Shown piece after piece: positions 1-9,910 of a DNA stretch of 64,000 bases. The notes beneath the pieces were generated by a model, which did not search any database, was not told where the DNA came from, and was given only the letters and a program-made list of their open reading frames with translations. A program made the position numbers and the translations under genes. Position 1 is the first letter of the stretch; each line of letters begins with the position of its first letter. The DNA comes from Hordeum vulgare subsp. vulgare (taxonomy: Eukaryota > Streptophyta > Magnoliopsida > Poales > Poaceae), in contig NC_058519.1 of the NCBI RefSeq assembly GCF_904849725.1, forward strand, positions 19,947,267 to 20,011,266, given 5' to 3'.

Positions 1-554
1 ACGCATCTACTCACTGGAGTAGTTTCTAGCTTCAGATCAAGAGAACTGGCTATCGAGTGTCCAGGTGAACTGACACTGCTGAAACAGTAGAGCAGCATAG
101 CAGGGGAGAGGGGGGAGAGGGACTCACTGGAGTAGAGGCTGGCCTTGTCCTCGTCGTCGTGGACGAGGGCGGCGTCGAAGCCGGCCAGCTGCGCCGCCCG
201 CACCTTGCCCTCGAAGCTGCAGTTCCCGCGCGCGATCAGCACGAACGCCATCCCGCCGGAGCCAGGGGCGGCCCTGACGGGCGCGCACGCGTCGGCAGGG
301 TCCGCGGCGCGCAGCGACCCGCATATCCCGTCGCTGGTCACCCGGGGCCCTGCGCCGACGGAGCTCAGAAAAAGAGGTTTTTTTTCGGGGGACAGGGGAC
401 AGGGGACAGGGGGGCCCGATTGCTCACCGAAGCGCGCGGGGGCGTCGAGGAAGGTGGCGGCGCCGAGGCGGACGAGGGCCGCGCAGGGGCGGGCGGCGGC
501 GCAGGTGAAGGCGACGGCGGCGAGGAGCAGGAGGAGGCGGCGGCGGGGGTTCAT
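1..554 (-). CDS. RMR-type vacuolar sorting receptor (PA-domain/TM/RING-H2 family), 5' part only
   Basis: Two exons are visible and the gene continues beyond the left edge. Exon 1 is 554-428: ATG at 554-552, then an Arg-rich start, a Leu/Ala-rich hydrophobic core and a small-residue stretch, as in a signal peptide. It ends at a GTGAGC donor. Exon 2 is 349-128, from a GCAG acceptor to a GTGAGT donor, and keeps the reading frame. It encodes the start of a protease-associated (PA) domain, with motifs VTSDGICGSL, ARGNCSFEGKV and AGFDAALVHDDED. NCS is an N-glycosylation sequon. This order matches plant RMR proteins, type I membrane receptors that bind vacuolar sorting signals in the lumen and carry a TM segment and RING-H2 further on; those parts are outside the window. 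A possible minus-strand TATA-like sequence lies at 779-785. The RING could not be checked, so another PA-domain protein is possible. Confidence 0.82.
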   Translation of the reverse strand, partial: MNPRRRLLLLLAAVAFTCAAARPCAALVRLGAATFLDAPARFGEQSGPPVPCPLSPEKKPLFLSSVGAGPRVTSDGICGSLRAADPADACAPVRAAPGSGGMAFVLIARGNCSFEGKVRAAQLAGFDAALVHDDEDKASLYSSESLSPLSPAMLLYCFSSVSSPGHSIASSLDLKLETTPVSRC

Positions 555-851
555 CGCCAGCACATCAGAAAAGCAGAGTTTTTTCTCCGTCTCCACCCTT
601 TTGGTGTGCTTTTTCTTCTCTCTTTCGCCATCGGCACTAGCTACGCTACTGTTGCTGACCTGCTGTTGGTAACATACAGTAGCATTTTTTGTCTTTTGCT
701 AGATGATCTAGTACGTACAAGTTTTTGGATCTTTCTTTTTCAAGAGCGCTACAGCAATCTCATAAATAGAACATCAGATTTATAATTATACAACGGCAAT
801 GTCTTGATAAACGATTACCCGAAAAAACAATGTCTTGATAAATGATAATTA
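555..851. other. Upstream region of the RMR-like gene
   Basis: About 300 bp of presumed 5'UTR and promoter for the minus-strand gene. It is pyrimidine-rich on the plus strand next to the ATG (purine-rich on the coding strand) and AT-rich further out. It contains a weak minus-strand TATAAAT at 785-779. No other coding or repeat signal is seen. Confidence 0.4.
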
Positions 852-2491
852 GAGCAATTTTAACGGGACGACCCATTTCGTCCGCAGTTGTCTCTTTGGA
901 TCCGCGCGGATTCATTGACAAAACGCGTCCGCTTTAAGTCCGCGTCGATCCATTTCCGGTCCAAATTTGGTGCTGAAATGCGTCGTCGCGGACGTGAAGT
1001 GTACGCGCGCCCTCTTGATGTCCGCCCCATTCACACCCACCGGCCGTCCAACTACCCGCAGTCAACTTAATTAATGACGGCCAGCCTCCACGGCCCACAC
1101 GTCAGCGACCGCGGTAGGTTTTTTTTAATCCGAACATGCGGTGGGGTTCGGCCTCATCTGCTTCCAGACCCCCGTCTCATCTCGCCATCTCTCTGCTCCC
1201 TCGAAGGCGAGCAAACCCTAGCCAGCACCCATGGTCGGCTTCGTCGCCCAAAACAAGAGCAAGTCCACCGCCGTCCATCCCCGCGTGCTCCCCCTTGCCG
1301 GCCTCGCCAGCGGATCAGCGTCCCGATGCACCAAGCAAAGTGGCACTGCGAGCACCGCATCCCGCTGTTGTATCCGAACGTGACCCTCCTACACGACTGG
1401 CATTTGGATCCGAAGAGGATCCCAGTGTCGGTCGTGCCACTGTCTGCGCGGGCACACGCGGAGGAGGTGAGTCGCCGGCGGCAGCAGCTGACGCCGGAGC
1501 AGCGGCTCAGCCCTATCTACACGGCCGACTCTCTCGACTGGGAGATCTGGTTCGCGCTCGAGCACGAGGAGCAGCCCCAGCGCGCCGTGTGTGACGTGCA
1601 GTCAGGCCCTCCGCCGCCCCACCTGTCGTTCGCGACGAGGACCAGAAGGCGGAGGCCGGCTACCAGGCGGCGCCGGCAGCCGCACTCCGCGAGAGCGATG
1701 AGGAAGAACGGCGCAAGGTCGAGGAGGAGGATGCGGCGTACGAGGCGCGGCTCGCGGAGGCCATCACGCTGTCCGCCGCCAGCGATTGCATCGTGCCCCC
1801 TCCGCCGAAGACCGAGCCCCAGCCCACGGATCTGCGGCCGGAGGTCTATCAGTGGACCGGCTGCCTCCACGTGTGGGTCACCACGCCGCCCCTCTGGTTG
1901 GGTGCGACATTGCAGCAGGAGGCCGCCTACCTCCAACAATGGAGGAGGCGTAGCCTGACGGAGGAGGGAAGCGGGGGAGGAACGACTGGAGAGGGAGGGG
2001 GAGGAGCGCGCTCGTGCTGCGATGCCGCTGCCACCAGCACAGCCCGTGTCGGCGGGACAGATGACGGCAGCACCGCACGAGGCGGCACAGCCCGACCAGA
2101 CATCAACGTCTTCTGAAACCCGGCGTTCCCCTGGGCTGGCCCTGCACCGATGTTGATCGACCTCACCGACCCCGAGGCCGACAACGAGGACGCCTAGGGC
2201 AGCGCGCTGTCTCATAGTTTAGGTTTTTTTTAATGCTTAATTAATATAATGAAGACGTGCGGACTCTCGTGGGCCTTTGTGGCCGGCTTTAATGTTTAAT
2301 TAATGTTTGTTTTTATTTTCAGAAATGTTTACATTTTGTTTTTTACGCGTCGTCAAAATGGATCGGGCCAGCGTTGGATGTATGTGCCGACCCAAACGCA
2401 GAATCGAATGTTGGTGTTTGTCGGACCGACCAAAACGAACAAAAATCGGACAAAATTACCGTTCGTTTAGATCGACCGGTTAAAGTTACTT
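852..2491. mobile_element. PIF/Harbinger-type element carrying a degenerate ORF
   Basis: The left end GAGCAATTTTAACGGG is matched, with divergence, by an inverted copy ending at 2491. Both ends are flanked by TTA (849-851 and 2492-2494), the 3-bp duplication expected of PIF/Harbinger. The interior is GC-rich and holds one broken ORF and no transposase, so the element is non-autonomous. The TIRs are diverged, so the exact ends are good to a few bases. Confidence 0.62.
1231..2198 (+). pseudogene. TE-borne acidic/Ala-rich ORF, frameshifted
   Basis: Pieces in different frames read as one protein of a kind common in Triticeae element annotations. Near 1325-1600 there is a WHLDPKRIP motif, an Arg-rich AEEVSRRRQQ stretch and LDWEIWFALEHEEQ. 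A second frame (about 1620-1990) gives an acidic Glu/Ala stretch and VYQWTGCLHVW, and the end near 2150-2198 reads IDLTDPEADNEDA before a stop. At least one frameshift lies near 1605-1625 and another upstream of 1325, so no full product is possible. Function is unknown: I recognise only the recurring acidic ORF type that sits inside Harbinger-like elements. The ATG at 1231 is a guess, because the upstream frame does not join the conserved part. Confidence 0.5.
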
Positions 2492-2494
2492 TTA

Positions 2495-3637
2495 TACACT
2501 TATATACACATGTCAAAAATATAAGTAGTTTGGAGCATTTACAATTGGATCCGATTCGCTCTCAAGGCCCAAGTGGATAATCCGGATAAAAAATAGCCAC
2601 CCCAATTCAATTGTGCGTGCTATCTCAGTACCCTCGTATTCGGCTAAAATAAAGGGCGGCTGCGAAACCTTGGATGGTTAGGATCCTCGGAATCAACTCA
2701 TCGAAGTTTGAGTTCTATACTTGGTGGTCGCATTTTTTAAAAAATATTTTAGGTTTTGTGGGTTAAATAGGAGAAGAGATTTCCGTTCGTAATCAGTGGC
2801 TACACATAATATCTTAGAAATGCTTATAGAAATAGGGTGTGCATGCATGTGTTTATAAGATTAACTTTATGTGCATATATGTGAACATTTGCGTTCGTAC
2901 TTCTTTATCTTTACCTAATAATAAATAGGCTATCGCTTCCGTCGGAAAATTCACGGAGGTGATTTTACAAAAAAAACCTTACTGTTTATGACATTAAACT
3001 CGTAGTATATATTAAATATTTTTTAAATACTCATATCTTTTAAACCGTAACTCTAAATTTAACATATTATACATGGAATTTGATTAGAAAAATATGTAAA
3101 ATTTAAATATGATATTATTTTATCTGTTAAACGTTTAATAAAAATACTATCTATGATGCAATCTTAATAAATAAGTCATTGTTCGTCTTTTCTTTCATAC
3201 CGGTACTCATCCGGATTGAGGATGAACACATCAACAAAATCAGGATTAGAGATGAAACTGAAGGTCAGTTGACTGATTCTTTGTACGTATTAAATCTACA
3301 TGCAAGCCGTGTTAAAATAGAAGACGTGTGAAATTTTGAACTGCATTTTTGTAGGATAAGACCATCTTTATTTGTATCGTAACTATAAATTCTTAAATTA
3401 TAGACTTTTATAAATTAAGAGCGTGGGCCGTGTGGTATTTCTTTCTCCATGGACCTTTTGCTAGTTGTTAAAAAAAATATGTGAGACGGAATTGGTGTCA
3501 TTAGACGCGTCATATACATTGGACCGACCCAACTGACCCCACAAAATCCCCTCTCTATTACCACTCAGACCAAACTTTAGTTGTTATACTCGGTCAACTT
3601 CACTTTCATTCCGCTCCACTCCCCTGCCCCTTTGTTT
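2495..3637. other. AT-rich intergenic DNA, no gene seen
   Basis: I find no ORF with coding character. The stretch 2920-3180 resembles anonymous TE-derived AT-rich sequence seen in grasses, but I see no terminal repeats and cannot assign it. Confidence 0.4.
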
Positions 3638-3640
3638 TTA

Positions 3641-4010
3641 GAGCATCTCCAACAGCCGCGCTACGCGTCGCGCCTAAAAAACCTATTTGCCGCGCGCTGG
3701 TCGCCTGGTTTGCCGCGCCGCGCAACGCTGGCTCCAGCGGCAGCTTTAAAATGCAGCGCGCGTGCTCCGCTCCAGCAACGCGCTAAAATGCAGCGCGCGC
3801 GCCGCTCCAGCAGCTTTCAAATATAGGGCATATGGACACAAAATAGTTTGAAACATTCATCAAAATGCAATGAACATGTGAAATTTTTAACACAAACAAG
3901 TTGATGAATAAAAGTCATGCCCACAAGTTCATCCAACCAAGTTCAAAATGCAAACCAAGTTCAAAATACAAGTTCATCCAACAAAGTTGAAGACATAAAC
4001 ACATCAACCA

Positions 4011-4045
<35 letters not shown>

Positions 4046-6341
4046 CGCCGACGATTCTTCCGCCTTCGAAGATGAATCTTCCTCCCTAACCTCATCACGC
4101 ACCGCATCACGTGTAGCTCCGACGGTCTTGGCAAGTTCTTCAACGGCATTTTCATGGGTATGTGTGTGAGGCACATCGAAAGACATTTCCATGGCGACCG
4201 GAGGTACACCCATGCCTCCCATGAGAGAAGCAAAACTCATGCCACCCATGCCTCCCATAGCGTTGGAGGGTGCTCCAAAGCCACCCATGCCTCCCATAGC
4301 GTTGGAGGGTGCTCCAAAGCCACCCATGCCTCCCATGGCGGCCGGAGGTGCACCCATGCCTTCCATGGCGCCGAAGCCACCCAAGCCTCCCATGGCGCCG
4401 AGGCCACCACCACCCATGCCGCCAAGGCCACCGCGGATCATGGCTCTTTTTTGAATCAAGACTTCTTCACGGGCAAGGTTGACATATTCCTTTTGCGCAT
4501 CATTGAACAAAGATGTGTCCAAGAAGAACAAGTGCTTTTCCCATTCCAACAACTTAGCTCGCTCCTCCATGCCCACCTTCCTCTCCTCCAATGCCACTTT
4601 CCTCTCCTCGGCGGCCACCCTCCTCTCCTCGGCCGCCAACCTCCTCTCCTCGGCCGCGGCATCTTGGTTCCTTGCCATTTTCCTCACCTCGTTCGCTTCT
4701 TTTCTTGCCTTCACAATAGCTTCCATAGCATTTGTGAGCTCATCATCTCCTTTCCTCTTCTTCTTTTCGGTTTTGTCCTTCTTGCACCCATCCGGTCGTT
4801 TTGGTTTCGAGTATGAAACCGAGTTGGGTGTGTGGCTTCTCTTGCCGTCATCACTTGATGCATCATCCTCCTCCTCATCATCATTCAACTCAATTGTGCG
4901 CTTGCGTTTGTTGCTCAAATGCAAATCATCCAAATCTTCACGCTTCTTCCATTTCTCATCATCCTTCAACACTTCATAGCAATGAGGCAAGGTAAAGATC
5001 TTTCCTTTCTTGATCTTCCCCTTCTTGGTTGTCCTCGTCTCTTCTTTGAACAAGTTTTGTGCAATGTTGTACTACAAGAAAAACAAAACAAGTTAGCACT
5101 TCGGACACCAAAAACAAGTATGATGAACATGTATGAGATGCCACTTACTCTATCATCCTCATTTGTGCCACTTGGGTTAAGCTTGTCAACTGCCTTTTGT
5201 GCGGCCGCCCACTTTTGACAATCCGAGTTGATTGTCGACCATCGGGACCGAAGTGATCTCTCGGAGCAGTCAATTCCACTCACGTTCTGAGCATCAAAGT
5301 GTTCTTTCATTCGCCCCCAATAAGCATCTCTACTTTGATCACCTCCAACGGATGGATCCCTCGACACTTGCAACCAAGTATTGCATAGTAATTTGTCATC
5401 GTTGGTGGTGTAATTGCCCGCTCTTCCTTTCGGCGCCTCGACAATGCCCTCACCCTCCTCGTCCACCTCAAACTCATGGTCGTCCAAATGGATGTCATTG
5501 GTTTGAGACCAATGCGAATTGTTGGACCCAACACCCATTGTTGACATGTATGCATCATCGTTGAGACTACAAATGCAAATATAAGCTATCTATATGATGA
5601 TGCATTGAAAAAATAACAAGAAAATAAAAGTTGGAATTTTTTTCACCTTGGAAGCATTTCGTCGAACACGTGGTGCGCGTCGGCCGCCGGCTCAAGGAGT
5701 GAGCTCATCGACGCTTCGGTAGACGCCGCGCCCGTCCGCCGCCCTGCAAGCTTCTTCTTCGCCTTCGAGCTGCCGGAGCCGTCCGCCGCCTTCTTTTTCG
5801 CGAATGTTTTTTCCTTTCTTCGGCTCCGACGCATTGGGGAGCTTTGACGGCGCGGCGGCAGCACGGGACGGCGCCGGCGCGACGCCACCCGTCGGCGTGG
5901 TCATCCGCGGCGGTAAGAAGAGGCTGCGCGCGAGGCCGACGGTCGGCGGAGCTCCGGTGGCGGCGGCGGCGCCAACGCTAGGGTTTTCGGTGGCGGCGGC
6001 GGCGGCGGCGGCGACGACGGGGGCGGGAGGGTCGCGGCTGTACAGCGGGGTCAGCGGGGCGTCGGTGTGCGCGTCCATGGTGGCCGGGGCGCTGGCGCCG
6101 GCGCGCGCGGGTGCGAAGGAGGAAGGAAAGGGCGAGTTCGCGCGCGCTCGAGTCTGCCGCGCGCGGAAGTGGACGCCCGAAATTAACCGCGCGGGATGAG
6201 GCTATGGCCAGCGCGCCCAACTCGTTTTAGCGCGCGCGCGTTTTTTACGCGCCCGCTGGAGCTGTCGGCCGCGTTGCGCGTGCGCCATAGTCCCTTTTTT
6301 TACGGCGCGACGCTAGTATAGCGCGGCTGTTGGAGATGCTT
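3641..6341. mobile_element. PIF/Harbinger-type element carrying an ORF1-like gene
   Basis: Twenty bases at the left end (AGCATCTCCAACAGCCGCGC after a leading G) are repeated exactly inverted at the right end. TTA target duplications lie at 3638-3640 and 6342-6344. The 2.7-kb interior carries a three-exon minus-strand ORF1-type gene but no DDE transposase. It is therefore either a deletion derivative or an element mobilised in trans. Confidence 0.82.
4004..6078 (-). pseudogene. Harbinger ORF1-type protein (Myb/SANT-like plus NAM-associated C-terminal domain)
   Basis: Exon 1 is 6078-5647, exon 2 is 5566-5149 and exon 3 is 5071-4004 (stop), with GT-AG introns. Exon 1 encodes an Ala/Pro-rich start (MDAHTDAPLTPLYSRD) and a basic Lys-rich stretch. 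A one-base frameshift near 5800-5815 separates two halves that otherwise read through. Exon 2 encodes a Myb/SANT-like trihelix region (LLCNTWLQVSRDP, W in RSRWSTINSDCQKW). Exon 3 encodes the NAM-associated part: acidic region, basic patch (KRPDGCKKDKTEKKKRK), a coiled coil of repeated AAEERR/ALEERK units, then Met/Gly-rich repeats and an acidic tail. Harbinger ORF1 proteins bind DNA and assist the transposase in the nucleus. Apart from the frameshift it is well preserved, so the break may be recent. Confidence 0.78.
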
Positions 6342-6344
6342 TTA

Positions 6345-7806
6345 TGCACACATCTTCGATGGTCATCTCCGACTACGAGTTGTCCACCTCCCGTCCAGCT
6401 AGAGGAGGGGAGGATACGGGACTCTTCCCCTGCCGCGTGTCACTCCCCCGCGGGGCGGCCCGGGCGCGAAACCCTAGCCACAGCAGGAAGCCCAACCCCA
6501 CCACCCCTTCCCCCGCGGGGCGGCCCGGGCGCGAAACCCTAGCCACCGCAGGAAGCCCAACCCCACCACCCCTTCCCCCGCCGCAACCGGTGAGCATCGC
6601 TGGGCAAAGCCCGCGCGACGTCAGCTACGGCGGGCCTGTTTCTTCCCTCGAGCCTGGAGTAGGAGTTGTGCGGGGCTGCTCATCTGGGCTGAGGAGGCAC
6701 AGGACGGCGCGGGATTTAGGACGCGTGTGCGGCCTTGCGTGCGCTGGAGGCGGGACTACGCGGCCTGGCGCAATCTGGAGGCGGGGCGGGGTGGCACGGT
6801 CTAGCTCGCTGTGGCTGGAGGGTGCGTGTGTGGAGTCTGGGCACTGGCGCGGCGGCCCCAGCGGATCTCAACGGGTATGTGCTTTCACGGTTGCGAGGGC
6901 AGCTTGGGAGTCGGCGATGGAATACGGTGGCGGCGGATCTGGGGTTCTCTTTGCCTAGATCCATTTGCCGCGGATGGTGGTGGCTCGGGCGCCGACCGGC
7001 GGCCTGGACGACGATGGATCTCTCCACCGACATGGTTGGGGAAGGCCGGAGATGCAGGTGCGTGGTGGGTCTGGGCATGGACCAGATTTGGTCGTCCCTG
7101 ACTCGCGATCGGCGTGGCTGGGTGTGGCAGCATGTTGCGGTGGCCGAGGATCCGTCCCGGGCTTGGTCTCCGTGGCATCTGGCGCAACAGTGGTGGTGGT
7201 GTTCGTGTAGTGATGATGGATTTTGTGCTACAAGATGTGCTCTCCTCCCGCTGCGGTGGTCGGCTTGTTCAAGAAGCTTCAGTGGACTTTGGGATTCGTG
7301 GTCTGGGGTTAGGAGAAATCCTTGCTTCGGGTTTCTGAGGCTGACAATGGCGACGCCCGTGGGTGCCGTTCCCTTCCTGGAGGCGTTGTCTTGACCTTGA
7401 TTCGTCCCCCTCTCGTGCTCAGGGGAAACCCTTGGTCCGACCTTCGGACTGGGTGATGGCGGCGTCACGACGTCGTCGTTTCCTCCTTGGAGGCATCGTC
7501 TTGTAGCTCAAGGAGTCCCGTTAGTGTGGCTCGAGCCGGTATCGACAATTGCTCTGGGTGTGAGCCTTCGAGGCGCAATGAACATCATCACCTACGCTCT
7601 CTCGACAACGCCTTATCTAGGTCCGCCCGGACCTTGCCATCCACCTGCCGACTTTCTCTTGGCGTAATGGGTCGGGTACGTTGGTTTGTCTTGCCCTCGG
7701 GTTTTGGTCATGTTGTAGAGGTCGTAGGCGTTGGTTGTGAGGCGGCTTGGTTGCTCTGTGTGGGTGCTAATGTTCGTGATTAGGGTTGTAATGGTTGTAA
7801 GGCGTT
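6345..7806. other. GC-rich retroposon-like stretch, no intact gene
   Basis: This is GC-rich plus-strand sequence with AAACCCTAGCC blocks near the start and a T-rich end leading into a 91-bp duplication. It resembles the untranslated parts of grass non-LTR elements or a processed-transcript remnant. No reverse transcriptase motif is present. The long ORFs across it on both strands are low-complexity Gly/Arg/Trp-rich and look like by-products of high GC. Confidence 0.3.
6445..6574 (+). repeat. 65-bp tandem duplication
   Basis: A 65-bp unit beginning CCCCCGCGGGGCGGCCCGGG is repeated at 6510 with only a base or so of difference. Confidence 0.85.
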
Positions 7807-7988
7807 GTAACCTGCTTCTTTACCGCTTCTTCTCTCATGCAATGATACGCATGCTTATGCGTATTTTAAAACAAATAAGTTGGCCACTACTCTGATGGTA
7901 ACCTGCTTCTTTACCGCTTCTTCTCTCATGCAATGATACGCATGCTTATGCGTATTTTAAAACAAATAAGTTGGCCACTACTCTGATG
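7807..7988 (+). repeat. Perfect 91-bp tandem duplication
   Basis: The unit starting GTAACCTGCTTCTTTACCGC at 7807-7897 is repeated without visible change at 7898-7988. Each copy holds an inverted motif (ATACGCATGCTTATGCGTAT) followed by an A-rich run. Confidence 0.93.
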
Positions 7989-9464
7989 AGGAGGAGAAAA
8001 GTCGTCTAGGCCACTATTTCTCGGTTCCTAAAGGATGTCTGAGATCCGTCATCACAGGAGTCGATCGCTGTAGATCCTAGCATGGTGCCTTATTTGTTAC
8101 TCCAGATGGCATCCGTTGGTGGCGCCGTGTGCGACGTAAGTTCGCGCCACATGTTCGCGACGTCACCACATTAGCTATGCCCCTCAGAGGGCCCCATTCA
8201 TAGTAGTGTGGTTGGCATGCATGGTCCAAAACTATAACCTTAGTTGCCATTAATGAGCAATATATGGGAGTACATAGACTCAATTAATAGAAGTGCATAT
8301 AAAACCATATGTATAAGTCACAAATGACCATGAGTAGATTTTTTTCTTAAAATACAATAATTTATTGTTATATTTACATTAATTTTTAAATGTTTTTTTG
8401 CCTCAAAGGAATATGAGTGATGAATTTAGAGGATGATTCGGGAAGGAGTAGTTGCATGGAAAGTACAACACTCTAAGACACTGATAAATTTCACGTCGAA
8501 ATCAGATGGCCTGCACCACATAGGAAGAGCCAACCTCCACAACAATGAGGATCGATGTGTTACTGTCCCCATACTGCTCGACGAGGAGGTACTGCCATCG
8601 GCTTCAGGTCTTTTACGGCAACCAACAATACATGTCGGCTATTATATTTGTACTGAACTTTCATATTTCCTTATAATTCATTTACTTAAATGCATATGCT
8701 TGACTATTATGTATTTATATTAAACAACATATATAATAGTGTTTTTAAAATGGAATTGTATTGTTATTTGATATACATTTCTAATGTATGTCATTGAAAA
8801 ATACACACACCATGCTAAATTTAAATAATATGTTGTAGAAGAAGCTATTTCCAGATAATGTCGTTAAAACATGTGGAAAAACATAATTTCATAACTGCAT
8901 GGATTTCGCATATATGTCGTTTGCGTTAATTATAATGTATGTGTGTGTGCCTTTTAATATTCTTAAATCTATTGGCCCATATATATGTAATCATACAGTT
9001 CTATAAATATCTTGATAGTGGTTTATAGTGTATGATTATGTACAAGCAAGTAAATTGCGCTATATATACATGTTCTTGTCGGTTCAACGATTTGTTGGAA
9101 AATTTGTTTTTACTTTGAACATGATGCTAGAATGACAATGTTTTTTTTGAGGAAAAGAATGACAATGGTTCTAATACCATGTACAAGCACTCATGCTTAT
9201 TTGCCAAATCCAAATCATCTTAACCAATATAAAATAATCCAGTAATAAACTATATAAAGCACCAAAAAATAAATAAATTACCTTGTAAGATGTTTCTAGG
9301 GGGGAGACTATAAATGAAAGTAAACTTGTGGTTATACCAATCAGATTTGTGTGATTCCATGTCTCTCCTAGTTTGTGATGTAAGCTTGTTTATGTAGATT
9401 GGATCTTAATAGTACGTGGGATGAGGCATCCGCCCTCACCACTCGAGGCAGCCAACCTCACTGC
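7989..9464. other. AT-rich intergenic DNA, nothing assigned
   Basis: I see no gene, RNA or terminal repeat. A 96-codon ORF at 8433-8723 ends in a hydrophobic, low-complexity stretch and has no recognisable motif. Confidence 0.35.
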
Positions 9465-9910
9465 TCCGTATAATGTTCCATCCGTAAATAACTGTCAAAA
9501 TACGGATCCACGCAAAAAAAGTCGTTTGATCAGACATTGTAAATGCGTCGAAACCATAATTTTTTGAGGGGCACGGTAAACCCCACCTACAACCCGCGAA
9601 AACACAGGTTTTCCCGTCGACGCGATGGTGCCCTGTATCAAAGAAAAGAAGTTGGCGGGAGCGACATTTTAGCTCGCGCACGTTCCCCACCCCTTCCGCA
9701 GCCGCCTGCCATCGGGTTCGCCCATCTGTCGTCGGCTATTCCGGCCATATATGTGGACGAAATCACGTCGCTAGGGCGCCCCTCATCCGTTCCACCTAGC
9801 CACTTCACTGGCTCCCCGGATCCGCCGAGCCAAGCCGCCCCGAGTCGCCTCCGCCGCCCAAAGATCGACCATCGTAGAGCCACCACCCCGAGCCGTCGGT
9901 GTGCATTGTT

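Noticed and set aside
145..785. Plus-strand ORFs of 175 and 208 codons
   Set aside because: They are antisense to the RMR-like exons and promoter; the minus-strand splice structure and PA-domain text explain the region.
4154..4995. Plus-strand His/Thr-rich ORF of 220 codons and neighbours
   Set aside because: They are shadows of the Met/Gly repeat and coiled-coil codons of the minus-strand Harbinger ORF1.
6344..7468. Several 200-250-codon ORFs on both strands
   Set aside because: The high-GC stretch gives long open frames in several phases. No domain is recognised, and the texts are Trp/Gly/Arg-rich low complexity.
8433..8723. 96-codon ORF as a possible small gene
   Set aside because: It has no motif, no splice context, an AT-rich hydrophobic end and no promoter elements that I can see.
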